Assembly: GCF_943193015.1 (NCBI RefSeq)
Contig: NZ_CALPCM010000018.1
Location: forward strand, 1 to 59,767
Reading direction: 5' to 3'
DNA: 59,767 bases
From: Hominisplanchenecus_A murintestinalis
GTDB taxonomy: Bacteria > Bacillota > Clostridia > Lachnospirales > Lachnospiraceae
Shown piece after piece: positions 6,564-17,000 of the stretch. Positions within the stretch are counted from its first letter, which is position 1. Each line of letters starts with the position of its first letter. The translations under genes and the position numbers were made by a program. The notes beneath the pieces are model-generated. The model was not told the DNA's origin. It made no database searches and saw nothing but the letters and a program-made list of their open reading frames with translations.

Positions 6564-9263
6564 CTATTTCACCTTTACTTTTATGACTTTCTTTACGCCA
6601 TTGCATTTAATAGTAATCTTACAGCGTCCTTTCTTTATGCCTTTCACAACACCTTTTTTTGTCACAGACGCTATCTTTTTGCTGCTGCTCTTGTATGTGA
6701 CTTTTCCTTTTGGTACAGCCGTTACCTTAAGCTTGAGCTTTCTGCCCTTTTTTACGGTAACAGACTTTTTCTTCAGTTTCAATGCCGGCTTCTTAACCGT
6801 AACCGTACAGCTCGCCTTATAGTTCCCTACTGCTGCTGTAATCACTGCTTTTCCCGGTTTCTTCGCAGTTACCACTCCGTTAGATACTGTCGCTGTTTTG
6901 GGGCTGGAAGATGTCCATACCACACTTCCGCTTACGCCTGCCACAATTGCCCTGAGCGTTACGGTCTTGCTTCCCTTCGTATAAATCACCGCGCTTGCCC
7001 TATCCAATTTCACGGAAGGATTTTGCGCCGGAGGACTTACTACCGGAGGCTTCTCTGTAGGAGGTTTTACTTCAGGAGGATTTACCACCGGAGGCTCCGG
7101 ATTTACAGGCTCTTTCTTGCTGACAGTCGTGAAATTAATCTCTGTAGGCGCCGACATTTCCCCGTTCATATCATAAGCAGACACTGACAGGCTGTATTTC
7201 TTTCCAGGCTCCAGATTCGTCAATTTTACTAAAATATTTTTTCCTGCTTCATCCATCATTTTTTCCGGTTCGGTAATATCCAACAGTACCGTATCGCCAT
7301 CCATAATCTTATATCCCGAAATCCCAACAACGTCCCATACGACCGGAAACGTTATCGTTACTTCTGTTTCCCCGGCTTCAGAAATTTCCGGTGCCTGCGG
7401 CGCGGCAGGTGTCACAACCTCTTCTGCTTCCGCCTGATATTTATGTGCCCCGATATCCGGTGTCTCAGAAGCGGTTATCTTATTTCCGAAAAAATCTACC
7501 GTACACGGTTCTTTGCCGTTATTATCTGTAATTATCTTTCCTTTTCCAAGGGCAGGCGAATTTTCCACCAGCTTATAGCCTTCAAATGCACTCCGCACCG
7601 TCGGGTCGCTGTGCAGCCGCGCAGCTTTCACTGCATAAGTGGGTCCGCTCCCCGGCTGTTTTAGTACCTGGGTTCCTTTTGCCACTTCGATTGCCTGTTC
7701 ATCGCTGACCGGCTTTGATGCATAATTATAATACAAATTGTTGCTGAATGTAAGCCCTATTTTTCCGTTTTTTCTCCAGGTATCCGCCATTGGTTCCTCA
7801 CCGGAATAATAAATGATGTTATTCTCTGCTACCATATAGCCCCCATTATTTCTCTGGCGTATGAACGGAACTCCTTCTTTCATATAAAATGTATTGTTAT
7901 ACACATGCGCATCCGGATTTCCGGCAATATCCATCGCCCCCTTCAAATCATTCTGGCTAATGTTGTAACGGAACGTATTCTGGTACGCATCCGCCAAACA
8001 GAACATCACACATCCTCCGGTATTGTTATGGCTGTAATTATACTGGTAAAGCGTACCGTCCCCAGAATCAGCGTCCCATGCCTGAGCGTCATCATTTCCT
8101 GCATCGCCATTCCGGGTGTCAAACGCTTCATTATACTGAAACAGCGCATTTTTGCACTTCCAGGGCCAGATTGCCGCCGCTACCCTTCCAAAGTTCGCAT
8201 TGGGAACCTTAATCTGGCTGTAATCCGTATTGTTAATCTGCCTTGCCGCGCCGTCCGAAACATTGTACTCTACCAGCGGTCTGTCACAGTACATCAGAGT
8301 AATGGCATCGCCTCCGGAATCTTTTACATAATTGTTGCGGATAACAACATTGGTGGAACCGTATTTCCTGATATCTTCATCGGAAATTGCTTTTACTTTG
8401 TCCGGAAACACATCCCAGTATGCGGAATACCCTACGGCGATTCCCCAGCGGTTCGTATTTTCCACTGTACAGTTTTCAATCTTCACATCATCATAACGTG
8501 AAATTCCCGATGCTGCTTCTTCGATCGTATCTGCCTTCACCGCCCCATTCAGGGTTGTTGTTGTCTTTTTCTCTCCGTGGGGCTGGAATACCGTAAAATA
8601 AATTCCGCCGTTATTCATATGTTTGTCATAGACATTTCCCATTACATCATGGATATTCAAACCGTTCAGATAAATATGGTCGACCGTTCCCTTATCCTGA
8701 GCCACTGCCGCCACTCCGGTGCGGTTCATCACATCAACGGCATTGTAGGCAGTATCAATTACCGGAGCCCTGTTGATAATCTCCAGATTATTGATTTCAA
8801 TGTATTCCGTATCATACAGCAGAATGGACGATGAAACATATCCCTGGAACTTATGATTAGGGTTGTCCAGCCTGTATCCATAGTTCTGGAACCAGATGCC
8901 CTGGCCATTCGTATCAATGATTGGGGCCGCACCTTCGCCATATTTATCAATGACAATCGGCGCTTCCTGGCTGCCGCTCTGTCCGAACAGGTGGAGATAT
9001 CCGTCCATGAACCTGGAACCACACTCCAGAAGAACTTTATCGCCCGGTTTCAGCTCCAGCTTATTTATTTTCTGAAGGCTGTAAAATGGTGTATCCTGGC
9101 TCTTTCCATCGTTCCTGTCCTTTCCGTGGAGAGTACTGACATAATAAGTTGTCCCCTCCGCGCCCGATGCCGCTTCTGCTGTTTCTGCACCCGCGCCTGG
9201 GATTACTGAGGAACAGAGCACTGCCAGCGCACTCACCATTGCTAAAATCCTCTTCTTTACCAT
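6564..9263 (-). CDS. Secreted beta-helix glycosidase, GH136 lacto-N-biosidase-like, with FN3 and Ig-like domains
   Basis: The 899-aa protein starts at the ATG at 9263 (ribosome site AAGGAGG) and has a signal peptide of about 28 aa. A right-handed beta-helix spans about 40-620 (YYVSTLHG, AIWPWKCKNALFQYNE, YQYNYSHNN, FRYNISQNDLKG). It is a paralogue of the next upstream gene and shares an Asp pair seven apart (Asp392/Asp399) in the block before YQYNYSHNN; GH136 enzymes such as LnbX use two Asp with this spacing. An FN3-like domain (about 625-720), a proline-rich linker and two Ig-like (BIG2) domains follow, ending in a lysine-rich tail. GH136 enzymes release lacto-N-biose from milk and mucin chains. 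Other beta-helix glycosidases remain possible, but the chaperone gene upstream favours GH136. Confidence 0.68.
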   Translation of the reverse strand: MVKKRILAMVSALAVLCSSVIPGAGAETAEAASGAEGTTYYVSTLHGKDRNDGKSQDTPFYSLQKINKLELKPGDKVLLECGSRFMDGYLHLFGQSGSQEAPIVIDKYGEGAAPIIDTNGQGIWFQNYGYRLDNPNHKFQGYVSSSILLYDTEYIEINNLEIINRAPVIDTAYNAVDVMNRTGVAAVAQDKGTVDHIYLNGLNIHDVMGNVYDKHMNNGGIYFTVFQPHGEKKTTTTLNGAVKADTIEEAASGISRYDDVKIENCTVENTNRWGIAVGYSAYWDVFPDKVKAISDEDIRKYGSTNVVIRNNYVKDSGGDAITLMYCDRPLVEYNVSDGAARQINNTDYSQIKVPNANFGRVAAAIWPWKCKNALFQYNEAFDTRNGDAGNDDAQAWDADSGDGTLYQYNYSHNNTGGCVMFCLADAYQNTFRYNISQNDLKGAMDIAGNPDAHVYNNTFYMKEGVPFIRQRNNGGYMVAENNIIYYSGEEPMADTWRKNGKIGLTFSNNLYYNYASKPVSDEQAIEVAKGTQVLKQPGSGPTYAVKAARLHSDPTVRSAFEGYKLVENSPALGKGKIITDNNGKEPCTVDFFGNKITASETPDIGAHKYQAEAEEVVTPAAPQAPEISEAGETEVTITFPVVWDVVGISGYKIMDGDTVLLDITEPEKMMDEAGKNILVKLTNLEPGKKYSLSVSAYDMNGEMSAPTEINFTTVSKKEPVNPEPPVVNPPEVKPPTEKPPVVSPPAQNPSVKLDRASAVIYTKGSKTVTLRAIVAGVSGSVVWTSSSPKTATVSNGVVTAKKPGKAVITAAVGNYKASCTVTVKKPALKLKKKSVTVKKGRKLKLKVTAVPKGKVTYKSSSKKIASVTKKGVVKGIKKGRCKITIKCNGVKKVIKVKVK

Positions 9264-9276
9264 AGCCTTCTCCTCC

Positions 9277-11757
9277 TTAATTTTCTTCTTCCAGGTATCC
9301 GACACGTATCTCAGCAGCGCTTCCCGCCGGCTTACTGCCGTTCATCGGTACAGATTCTATTCCCGTAAGCCTGATATAACGTGCATTCACCTGCATGAAT
9401 TCTGCATATTTCGTAGACGAATCGCCTGCCCATGTTCCCTCAGCTGCCTGTGTCCAGCTATTTCCATCGCTGCTGACCTCCACTTTATATTTTGTAATAA
9501 TTCCTGAAGTATTGTTTTGCCTTGGAACATAAGTGAACCTGGCTATTGGTTTGCTGCTTCCCAGGTCTATTTTAATCCAGACGTCTGACTGGCTGGTATT
9601 ATCCCAGGATGTATGCCATATCGTAGCGTTATTCCCGTCAAGGACATTCGATGCCGGAGTGCTATCTGAAGAACTTGCCCACTGGGAGCTGCCATTCTCT
9701 GCATTTCCCGCAGTCACACCTGCCCGCATCTGGGCGTCCGGTTCATAATCCCTGTACACAAGCTGCTTTGCCAGCTCTACTGCATATTCCTTTGTCTCAC
9801 TGCCGCGGACAAGCTTCACCGCCATATCCTCGGTTACTTTTTCCCCGTCTCCGGCTTCCTGGCCGTTTCGAAGGATGCTAAGGCTCACATCCCGCGCAAA
9901 TACGAGCTGTTCTTTCAGTTCTCCTACCGTCATTGTCTTAGGGAGTCTCTTAATCTTCCCGTCTTCTACAAGCACGGAATCGCCTCCCAGCGCCAGCACA
10001 GTCTCTGCCGTCCCGGATTCATACGCTCCGATGTCAGGCTGCGCTCCCACCTGATTTCCAAAGAAATCATATTTTGCCATGCCTTCCGTCAGGGTTCCCG
10101 CATTGATTGCCGGTGAATCGTCCTGCAGCTTATATCCGTCAAATACCTCCCTGTTGTGCAGTTTCCCAGCCTGGGAGCTTTCCGGCGCCTGCCCCGGGTT
10201 CACGAACTTCGGATCTGCCGTGATAGAGCCTGCCGGGAGCGTCTGCCCTTCATATCCAAAGAAAATATTGTTTGCATATGTGCGCCCTGTTTTCACGATG
10301 ACCTCACTGGCATTTTTCCCAGTGCTGACGTTATAAAAAATATTATTTTTCAGCTCTGCCGCCCCGTTGTAATTGCTCTTGTCAATAAACATCTTTGTAT
10401 TCAAATCTTTTCCGATATAAAATACATTATTGTAAATCTTTCCCTGAGGATTCGCGTCTGCCAGCCCAATCAGACCTTTCAAATCATTTTGGCTGATGTT
10501 ATACCGGAACATTCCCTGATATGCTTCCACGCCGCAGATCATCAGGCAGCCTCCTCCATTGTTATGGCTGTAATTATACTGATAAACCGTGCCGTCTGAC
10601 CAGTCGATATCCCAGGGCTGCCCATCCTGGCAGTCTACCGTATCAAACACCTCATTATACTGGAACACGGCGTCTTTACATTTCCATGGCCAGATTGCCG
10701 CACAGAACGGCTGCCAGAAAATTGTCTGGTTTGTATCAGGATACTTTGAAGTTATATCATATTTTCCATCCAAATCTGCTCCCGCCCGGTCTGACACATT
10801 CCGCTGAATAAGCGGACGGTACGCATACATAGCCACGATTCCGTCATTTCCCACATTCTGCACATAATTTCCTTCAAAAAGAAGTTCTGTGTGTCCATAA
10901 GTTTTCGCCACCGTATCTGAAATCGCCTTCCCGTTAAACTTGCCGCTCTGGTAGGTATATCCTACGCAAATTCCGGCACGGGACACATCCTTTACATGGC
11001 AGTTCGTAATTTTCACATCATGGTATCTGGCTATCCCGGTAGCTCCTTCATCTGCAGGCGGCAGTACATTCATTTGAATTCCGCCGTTATTCATATGCTT
11101 GTCTTCAAGGTTGCCATCTACATTATGAATATACAAATCGTCCAGATACACATGCTCCATCGTGCCTCCGTCTTTGGCGATGCCGGATACGCCGGTACGA
11201 TCCATCCGGTCATCAATCTGTGACGCGCTGGCAGTTGCTCCCTTGAAAAACTCAAAATCATCCGATGCGTTTGTTATTTCCAGCCCGCTCACTTCCACAA
11301 AATCCACGTCATAGAGCAGAATCGCCGAAGATACATATCCCTGAGACCTATGCTTCTGATTATCCACCGCACCGTTATAGGACTGATACCAGACTCCCTG
11401 CCCTTCCGCGTCAATCCGCGGCTTCGCTTCCGCTGTTCCATAGCTCCCAATCTTAATTGGCGCCTCCTCGGTTCCATGTACATCCTGGAGATGGATATAT
11501 CCTTGGAATACGGACCCTTTCTCCAGCAGCACCTGGTCTCCCGGTTCTAATTTTACCTGTTTCAGCTTATCCAGCGTCTCCCACGCTTCTCTTTCCGAGG
11601 TTCCGGATTTGGAATTATCTCCGTGGATACTGCTGATATAGTAAGATTTTCCCATCACCTCCCGGGCTGCAGCGCGTACCTGAAATGCCGGAAGCAGATT
11701 TGGGCTTGTCCCTGCTACTGCCAGCGCACACATAAATGCCAATATTCTTTTTTTCAT
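9277..11757 (-). CDS. Secreted beta-helix glycosidase, GH136 lacto-N-biosidase-like, with C-terminal F5/8C (CBM32-like) domain
   Basis: The 826-aa protein starts at 11757, after an AAAGGGG ribosome site, with a signal peptide ending near VRAAA. The beta-helix covers about 38-580 (YYISSIHGDNSKSGTS, IWPWKCKDAVFQYNEVF, DGQPWDIDWSDGT). Asp378 and Asp385 are seven apart, in line with the GH136 pair, though assignment needs an alignment. After a small unassigned domain (about 590-665), residues 680-820 form an F5/8 type C domain (WASSSDSTPASNVLDGN, IWHTSWDN, YIRLTGIESV), likely a galactose- or GlcNAc-binding module. It lies 13 bp from the downstream paralogue. Unlike that one it has no lysine-rich tail. 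Confidence 0.7.
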   Translation of the reverse strand: MKKRILAFMCALAVAGTSPNLLPAFQVRAAAREVMGKSYYISSIHGDNSKSGTSEREAWETLDKLKQVKLEPGDQVLLEKGSVFQGYIHLQDVHGTEEAPIKIGSYGTAEAKPRIDAEGQGVWYQSYNGAVDNQKHRSQGYVSSAILLYDVDFVEVSGLEITNASDDFEFFKGATASASQIDDRMDRTGVSGIAKDGGTMEHVYLDDLYIHNVDGNLEDKHMNNGGIQMNVLPPADEGATGIARYHDVKITNCHVKDVSRAGICVGYTYQSGKFNGKAISDTVAKTYGHTELLFEGNYVQNVGNDGIVAMYAYRPLIQRNVSDRAGADLDGKYDITSKYPDTNQTIFWQPFCAAIWPWKCKDAVFQYNEVFDTVDCQDGQPWDIDWSDGTVYQYNYSHNNGGGCLMICGVEAYQGMFRYNISQNDLKGLIGLADANPQGKIYNNVFYIGKDLNTKMFIDKSNYNGAAELKNNIFYNVSTGKNASEVIVKTGRTYANNIFFGYEGQTLPAGSITADPKFVNPGQAPESSQAGKLHNREVFDGYKLQDDSPAINAGTLTEGMAKYDFFGNQVGAQPDIGAYESGTAETVLALGGDSVLVEDGKIKRLPKTMTVGELKEQLVFARDVSLSILRNGQEAGDGEKVTEDMAVKLVRGSETKEYAVELAKQLVYRDYEPDAQMRAGVTAGNAENGSSQWASSSDSTPASNVLDGNNATIWHTSWDNTSQSDVWIKIDLGSSKPIARFTYVPRQNNTSGIITKYKVEVSSDGNSWTQAAEGTWAGDSSTKYAEFMQVNARYIRLTGIESVPMNGSKPAGSAAEIRVGYLEEEN

Positions 11758-11770
11758 TTTTTCCCCTTTC

Positions 11771-11789
11771 TGACGCACTCGCTGCGTCA
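11771..11789. repeat. Small hairpin between the chaperone and first beta-helix gene
   Basis: The arms tgacgca and tgcgtca flank the loop ctcgc, 14 bp before the beta-helix start codon at 11757. It could protect or limit translation of the downstream message. No T-run follows. Confidence 0.35.
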
Positions 11790-11835
11790 CCTTGGCAGAC
11801 TTAGAAGTTTACTTCCAAACTCTCTCCTTTCAGGT

Positions 11836-12885
11836 TTAATTGTTTATATTCTTTTTCATAAAAAAGTATATACGTTCCATATCGCCTTCGACCTCGGCTT
11901 TTTCCGCACGCTCTGCTACGATTTTATCATAATTTTCCTCGCGCAGCGTCTTATTGATATTATCCTTTATCTCTTCCATGGGCGTTGGTTCATTCGCTTT
12001 TCTGTCTGTGCATTCAATCAGGTAGAAACATCCGTTTTCATCCAACACTGCTGTCGATTCTCCAGCTTGCAGATTCCATGCATACTCCAGTACATCGCCG
12101 ATACTCCTTGAATACATATTCAGCTCGTCTGCCGTCACCTCAGCATGTTCCAGGTATGGTACAATAGCTTTCTCTGCTCCGGCCGTCTCTGCCAGCGTAG
12201 TGTCTTTATCAAGCTTCTTATAAACTGCCGTCAGAATATCTTTCAGCCCTTTCGCCTGCTCTTCATCCATCTCCCCGGCATAAGGGATTTTCACATAATC
12301 CAGCACCCTGTCGTCTTCTCTCTGGTAAGAAACGGCATGCTCTGTATAATACTGTTCTCTGTCAGCATCTGTAATAACCATTCCTTCATTATCCAAATCC
12401 TCGCAGTACTGCTTTTGCAGTGTATCCATCTCATATTCCCTGTACAGTTCCAGGGTGTACTCCGACAGCCCATACACTGCCCCGCCCTTTGCAATCTGCT
12501 CTTTCCGATACTGGTTTTCAGCCTCCCAGCGCGCTTTAAACCCCTGATAGCTGGCATCCTCTACATACCCCTTCTCCTTTGCCAAATCATACACTGCATG
12601 AAAATATTTCAGCTCCTCGAGCGCTGCATCTGCCAGCTTTTTGTAGGGAAATTCTCCCTCAATTTCCCGTTCCCAAAATCCGGCGTCCATAGCTCCTCCG
12701 CTTTTCCCGGAAAAATATTCCGTAACCTCATACATTTTTCCTGCCGCTGCATCCAAAAATTCCTCTTTGTCTATTTTGCTTTCTCCAATACTCAGTGAAA
12801 ATTGGCTTTGCCATAAGAAAAACCCGCCAAAAACAAGGATTGCTAAAATTATAATTGTGATAATTACACAGATTTTTTTCTTCAC
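11836..12885 (-). CDS. Membrane-anchored SurA/PrsA-like foldase, candidate LnbY-type chaperone
   Basis: The 349-aa protein has one N-terminal membrane segment (about 5-24, IIILAILVFGGFFLW) and an extracellular part. The latter shows SurA_N-like helices (SKIDKEEFLDAAAGKMYEVT; YRKEQIAKGG) and a parvulin-like C-terminal region (DRVLDYVKIPYA, ESTAVLDENGCFYLIECTDR). It is the first gene of an operon with two GH136-like enzymes. In Bifidobacterium longum and several Lachnospiraceae, GH136 enzymes need a dedicated folding partner (LnbY, or the N-terminal 'I' subunit), usually encoded alongside. The position and fold support the same job here. Peptidyl-prolyl isomerase activity is not proven by the sequence. 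Confidence 0.72.
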   Translation of the reverse strand: MKKKICVIITIIILAILVFGGFFLWQSQFSLSIGESKIDKEEFLDAAAGKMYEVTEYFSGKSGGAMDAGFWEREIEGEFPYKKLADAALEELKYFHAVYDLAKEKGYVEDASYQGFKARWEAENQYRKEQIAKGGAVYGLSEYTLELYREYEMDTLQKQYCEDLDNEGMVITDADREQYYTEHAVSYQREDDRVLDYVKIPYAGEMDEEQAKGLKDILTAVYKKLDKDTTLAETAGAEKAIVPYLEHAEVTADELNMYSRSIGDVLEYAWNLQAGESTAVLDENGCFYLIECTDRKANEPTPMEEIKDNINKTLREENYDKIVAERAEKAEVEGDMERIYFFMKKNINN

Positions 12886-13044
12886 TCGCCATACTCCTAT
12901 TCATTTTATACAATTTCATTGACTTTACTTTTATTTTATTATATCATTTTGGTAAACTTTTTTCTTGTTAAATACCGTCCACTTTATCGTAATTTTTGTA
13001 TAATACGGAACTATTGCTTTACCCATGAAAGGAGAGCTTTTACA
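12886..13044. promoter_or_regulatory. Divergent promoter region between the chaperone operon and araC
   Basis: This 159-bp AT-rich gap holds a TATAAT at 12999-13004 for the rightward AraC gene and, on the other strand, TATAAT-like words around 12935-12945 before the chaperone gene. No textbook -35 was found for either. The AraC protein probably acts here. Confidence 0.5.
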
Positions 13045-13962
13045 ATGGGAGATTCATATTCAGAATACCGTCCAGGCCAAAGCGAAGTCTTTCTCGCCAC
13101 TCAGACGGTCATCAGCGCCAAAGATCAGCTCCGTGAGCACCGCTACAGTTTTTCCAGACATATACATCGCTCTATTGAGATTTATCTGATAAGCTCCGGC
13201 TGCTGTTCCATGGACATTAATGCCTGGAAAATCCTCTGTAAGGCCGGGGATTTTATCATGATTCCCCCAAATACAGTTCATTCCTTTTATCTGGAAACAG
13301 AGGATGTATGCACATTCCGCCACATTCATTTCAATCCTGATCTTTTTTCCCAGTGGTATCTGAATCAGGCAGAACCTTGTCCTCTTGATCTTTTAACTGC
13401 ATTGGTTGTATCGTGCGGCAGCTATATCCATCTGGTCGCAGACGAGACGACTGCTTCACTTGTTTCACGCATCATAGATGAAACGGCTTCCGGAGGCGTA
13501 TTTTCTGCCGCCATGGCAAACCTGCATATCGCGGAGCTGATTCTCCATATGATTATGCTGATTCGCCCTGATATGTCCCTAATAACAGGCAGCAGCGCGC
13601 ATACACCGGAACACATACGGTATGTATCCTACGCACTCTCCTATATTCATGAAAATTTTTCCGGAAAAATCTTAATCCAGGATATCGCTGAACACCTGAA
13701 CATCTCTTCCCGCTATTTAAGCAAAGTATTCTTCCAGCATATGAATCTTACCATCCTGAACTATATTAATCTCTACCGGATTAACCAGGCAATTGAGCTG
13801 ATGCCGGACGCAGGACTGACATTGACCAATATCGCTGCACTGATAGGACTGAAAGATTCCCAGCATTTCTCCAAACTTTTCCGCAGCATTATCGGTCTGC
13901 CCCCAAACCAGTACCGCAAGCTCCTTCTGCATGAAATGTCTGAAGAATCTCCTGATATTTAA
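13045..13962 (+). CDS. AraC-family transcriptional regulator
   Basis: The 305-aa protein starts at 13045 (GAAAGGAGAGC upstream); the in-frame upstream extension is AT-rich promoter DNA. The N-terminal cupin-like sensor (about 20-110) shows HIHRSIEIYLISSG and the AGDFIMIPPNTVHSF motif. The C-terminal pair of helix-turn-helix motifs (about 200-300) shows IQDIAEHLNISSRYLSKVF and LTNIAALIGLKDSQHFSKLF followed by GLPPNQYRK. The gene is divergent from the chaperone/beta-helix operon and convergent with GH89. It most likely activates the beta-helix operon in response to a glycan sugar. Confidence 0.9.
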   Translation: MGDSYSEYRPGQSEVFLATQTVISAKDQLREHRYSFSRHIHRSIEIYLISSGCCSMDINAWKILCKAGDFIMIPPNTVHSFYLETEDVCTFRHIHFNPDLFSQWYLNQAEPCPLDLLTALVVSCGSYIHLVADETTASLVSRIIDETASGGVFSAAMANLHIAELILHMIMLIRPDMSLITGSSAHTPEHIRYVSYALSYIHENFSGKILIQDIAEHLNISSRYLSKVFFQHMNLTILNYINLYRINQAIELMPDAGLTLTNIAALIGLKDSQHFSKLFRSIIGLPPNQYRKLLLHEMSEESPDI

Positions 13963-13978
13963 TTTTCCTATTTCCAAA

Positions 13979-14012
13979 AAGTGGGCCGCCGCAATCATGC
14001 GGCAGCCCACTT
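13979..14012. terminator. Bidirectional terminator between araC and the GH89 gene
   Basis: A stem (aagtgggc-gccgca / tgcggc-gcccactt with one bulged position on each side) around the loop atca is flanked by T-rich tracts on both strands. It serves the two convergent genes. Confidence 0.75.
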
Positions 14013-14015
14013 CCT

Positions 14016-17000
14016 TTATTTCTTTACAATTTTTACACTCTTTGCTGTTTTCGCTTTCTTAAATAATTTCACATATGCCTTGTACTGCTTCTTTGGTACG
14101 GAAACCTTCGCTTTCTTGTATATGCCTTTTAATGCCTGTTTCCCAACACTCTTTAACACTTTAGACTTTATGGTTACTTTTTTCAGCTTCTTGCAGCCTT
14201 CGAATGCATTTTTTCCTATTTTCCGGACATTTGTTCCGATAGTAACTGATGCAAGTTTCACTTTCTTCCTGAAAGCTTTCGGTGCGATTTCTGTAACTTT
14301 ATAGGTATATTTTCCTATCTTTATCGTTGCCGGGACAGTGATTGCCTTTGCTTTACTATTCTTAAGATTCTGGACAGATACCGTTTTCACTTTATCAGAA
14401 GATGCCGTAACCTTATATTCCAGTGTCTTGGTCTTATAAATAGTACCTGCCTTTGGAAGCGTATCGCCTACAGGCGGTTTCGGATCTCCCGGTGAAGGAC
14501 TCGGCCCCGGATTCGGTTCCGGATTCGGTTCCGGATTCGGTCCCGGCGCAGGATCAGGTTTTACTTCCGGCTTTCTCAATCCGCCTGCCGCTTCCTCCAG
14601 CTTTCTCCTTGCCTCTATAACGGTTTCCAAATCAGCGCCTTCGTCAGCCAAAACCCTTTTCGCCTCCTCCAATGCAGCCGCATATACTTTCCAGCTCTCT
14701 GGCGTATAATCCTTCTCTGCTTTTCCTGCCAGCGTATCTATATAACTCTCAAGTCCGGCTTTTTCAGAAAATAAAGGTGCAAGAGCCAAATTCTGCACTG
14801 CGCGTTCCAGCCTTGCCTTCGCAGCAAAGACCATATCCCTGTCCGCATCCGGATTCGCCAAAACCTCCTCTACTTTCGCAAGCGCTGTCTGATAAGCTTT
14901 CCAGCTCTCCGGCGTATATATTTCCTCTTCCTTCTCTTTCAGCGTCTCCGTATAGTTTGTAAGTTCCGTTTTTGACGCGACTACCACAGATACCAGCCCC
15001 GCGGATGCCTGTGTCAGCTTATTCTTTGCCGCCTGGAGCTCTTCTGCGGTAACTCCGTCTTTTTTCAGAGCCGCCCGCACCTCCTGAATAGCCTCTGCAT
15101 AAGGCGCCCAGCTTTCTGCACTATAGGCATTCTCACCCTTACTGCCTTCCGTGCTCAGGATATCCAGGAGTTCTTCCCTGGCTGCTTCTACACCAACAGG
15201 CGGATTCGTTACCGGCTCCCGCAAGACATCCATGCCAAGCGCCCACAAATCTGCGCCTGATGCTTCTGTCCTGTAAATCGTGTTAGCTCTTGCCCACGCC
15301 CATTCAAATTCAAACCAGTTGATATTAGCAGCGCTGTTTCCCGCAAGTTCAGCTTTCTGCTTCTCTATCCACATACTCCAGCGCTGTTTATAGAAATCCC
15401 TGGTCAGTCCAGCCCACTGGCGGTTTGAATAATCCTTCAATCCTCCTGACTCTGCCTGCGGGTATCCGCCCCAGGTAGTTATCAACGCCTTTGCATTAAA
15501 TTCATACAAATCCTCTGTGAAATCATCCGCATTTTCCGCCAGCGCTTTTGCGCTTTCTACCCAAGTACCAAGCAGGAACTCTTTCCTTGAACTGAGTACT
15601 TTATCCACCTTGTCAATAAGCGCAAGGAATTCATTTGATTTTTCAGTAAACTGTTCCAAATTCCTTGCTTCCAACGCATTCACCATCTGCCGATGGATTC
15701 CCTGAGATTTATTGGAAAGAACCTGCTTCAGAATATCTGCCAGATCATACCGATACCCGTCGCTGTCTTTCAGTGTATCATAATCCTCCAGAAGCAGCCT
15801 GGCCGCCCGCTCAAGTTCTGCCATATCATAGCTAATTACCGCGTTGCCCCAGGTAGACGCTGCATTGATTCCGGTTGCCGGACGGGCATTAATATAAGAT
15901 TCCGGAGCGCCCTGTCCAAGGTTGTTCAGACTTGCCTTATATACTGTGTTCTCCAAAATCAGCATAGCCTGATATGCATTCTCGCTTTCCGCACCATAAC
16001 GGCGGCGTACATATTTTTTCAGCCAATCTGCCGTATTGATTTTCTCCAGCGGCTGGCTTGCATCATTGCACCATACCGTCTCAAACAGAAGGTCATAGAG
16101 AACCGGATTATTCTGTGAACCCTCCGGAGCAATTCCCAGGCCCTCCATATAGCCGGAATTGTTCATCGCATCTGCGACACCTTTCACAATATTATCCATA
16201 TGTCCATGCAGCCCCATACGTCCGCCAAAATTATTCAGCATGCAATATACAAAAGGAGTGCCTCCAAAATTTCCGCCTCCATAAGAGCCGGGGTTCGTTT
16301 CATTCCAGTGCGGCGTCTTCTCTGCATACAAGTCAAGCACCAGCGCGTGCTCCCTGTTTTCTTCCAATCCGTTCAAAAGCCCATTGGTTGGATTTCCCTG
16401 CCAGGACTGGATGACCCATACTGCATCCGGGTTATACTCCATCATGGATGCTAATACTTTCCGGCTCATAGCAGAGACGTCCATATATCCTGTGTTTCCT
16501 CCCTCATGGAACGGGTCTGTCGCGTAGTAATCCGATATATCCCCAAACACATTTTTCTGGCACTCATAGAACAATGCGGCATACTTATCATATGCATCGT
16601 TCGTCGTGCGCAGCATATACGGACGCTGGAACGAACACCAGCCTCCCTGTGTAATGACGTCATTATCTCCAAGCGCATATTCGCCTGACGCTACGTTTTT
16701 GATATCTACCGGAACCATTCCGCTGTATCCCTGCAGTACCGGCTGCATTCCCAGCTTTCTCATGATCAGATGGTTCTTTCTGGCAAGCTCTGTCCTCTCG
16801 CCAAACCAGGAATCATGTACCGGACCGCCAAATCCCGTAAGGTTCGCCATATATGCCCATGCATAATACGCCGGGCCGGCAATATAGTCTTTTGCCTCCT
16901 GATGGGTGTAACCCAGCCTTCCCAGGAACTGACGCCATACTTCCTCCTGCGCGGTCACATCCAGAACCAGGTTCACTCCGTTCAGCGCCAGCCAGTCAAG

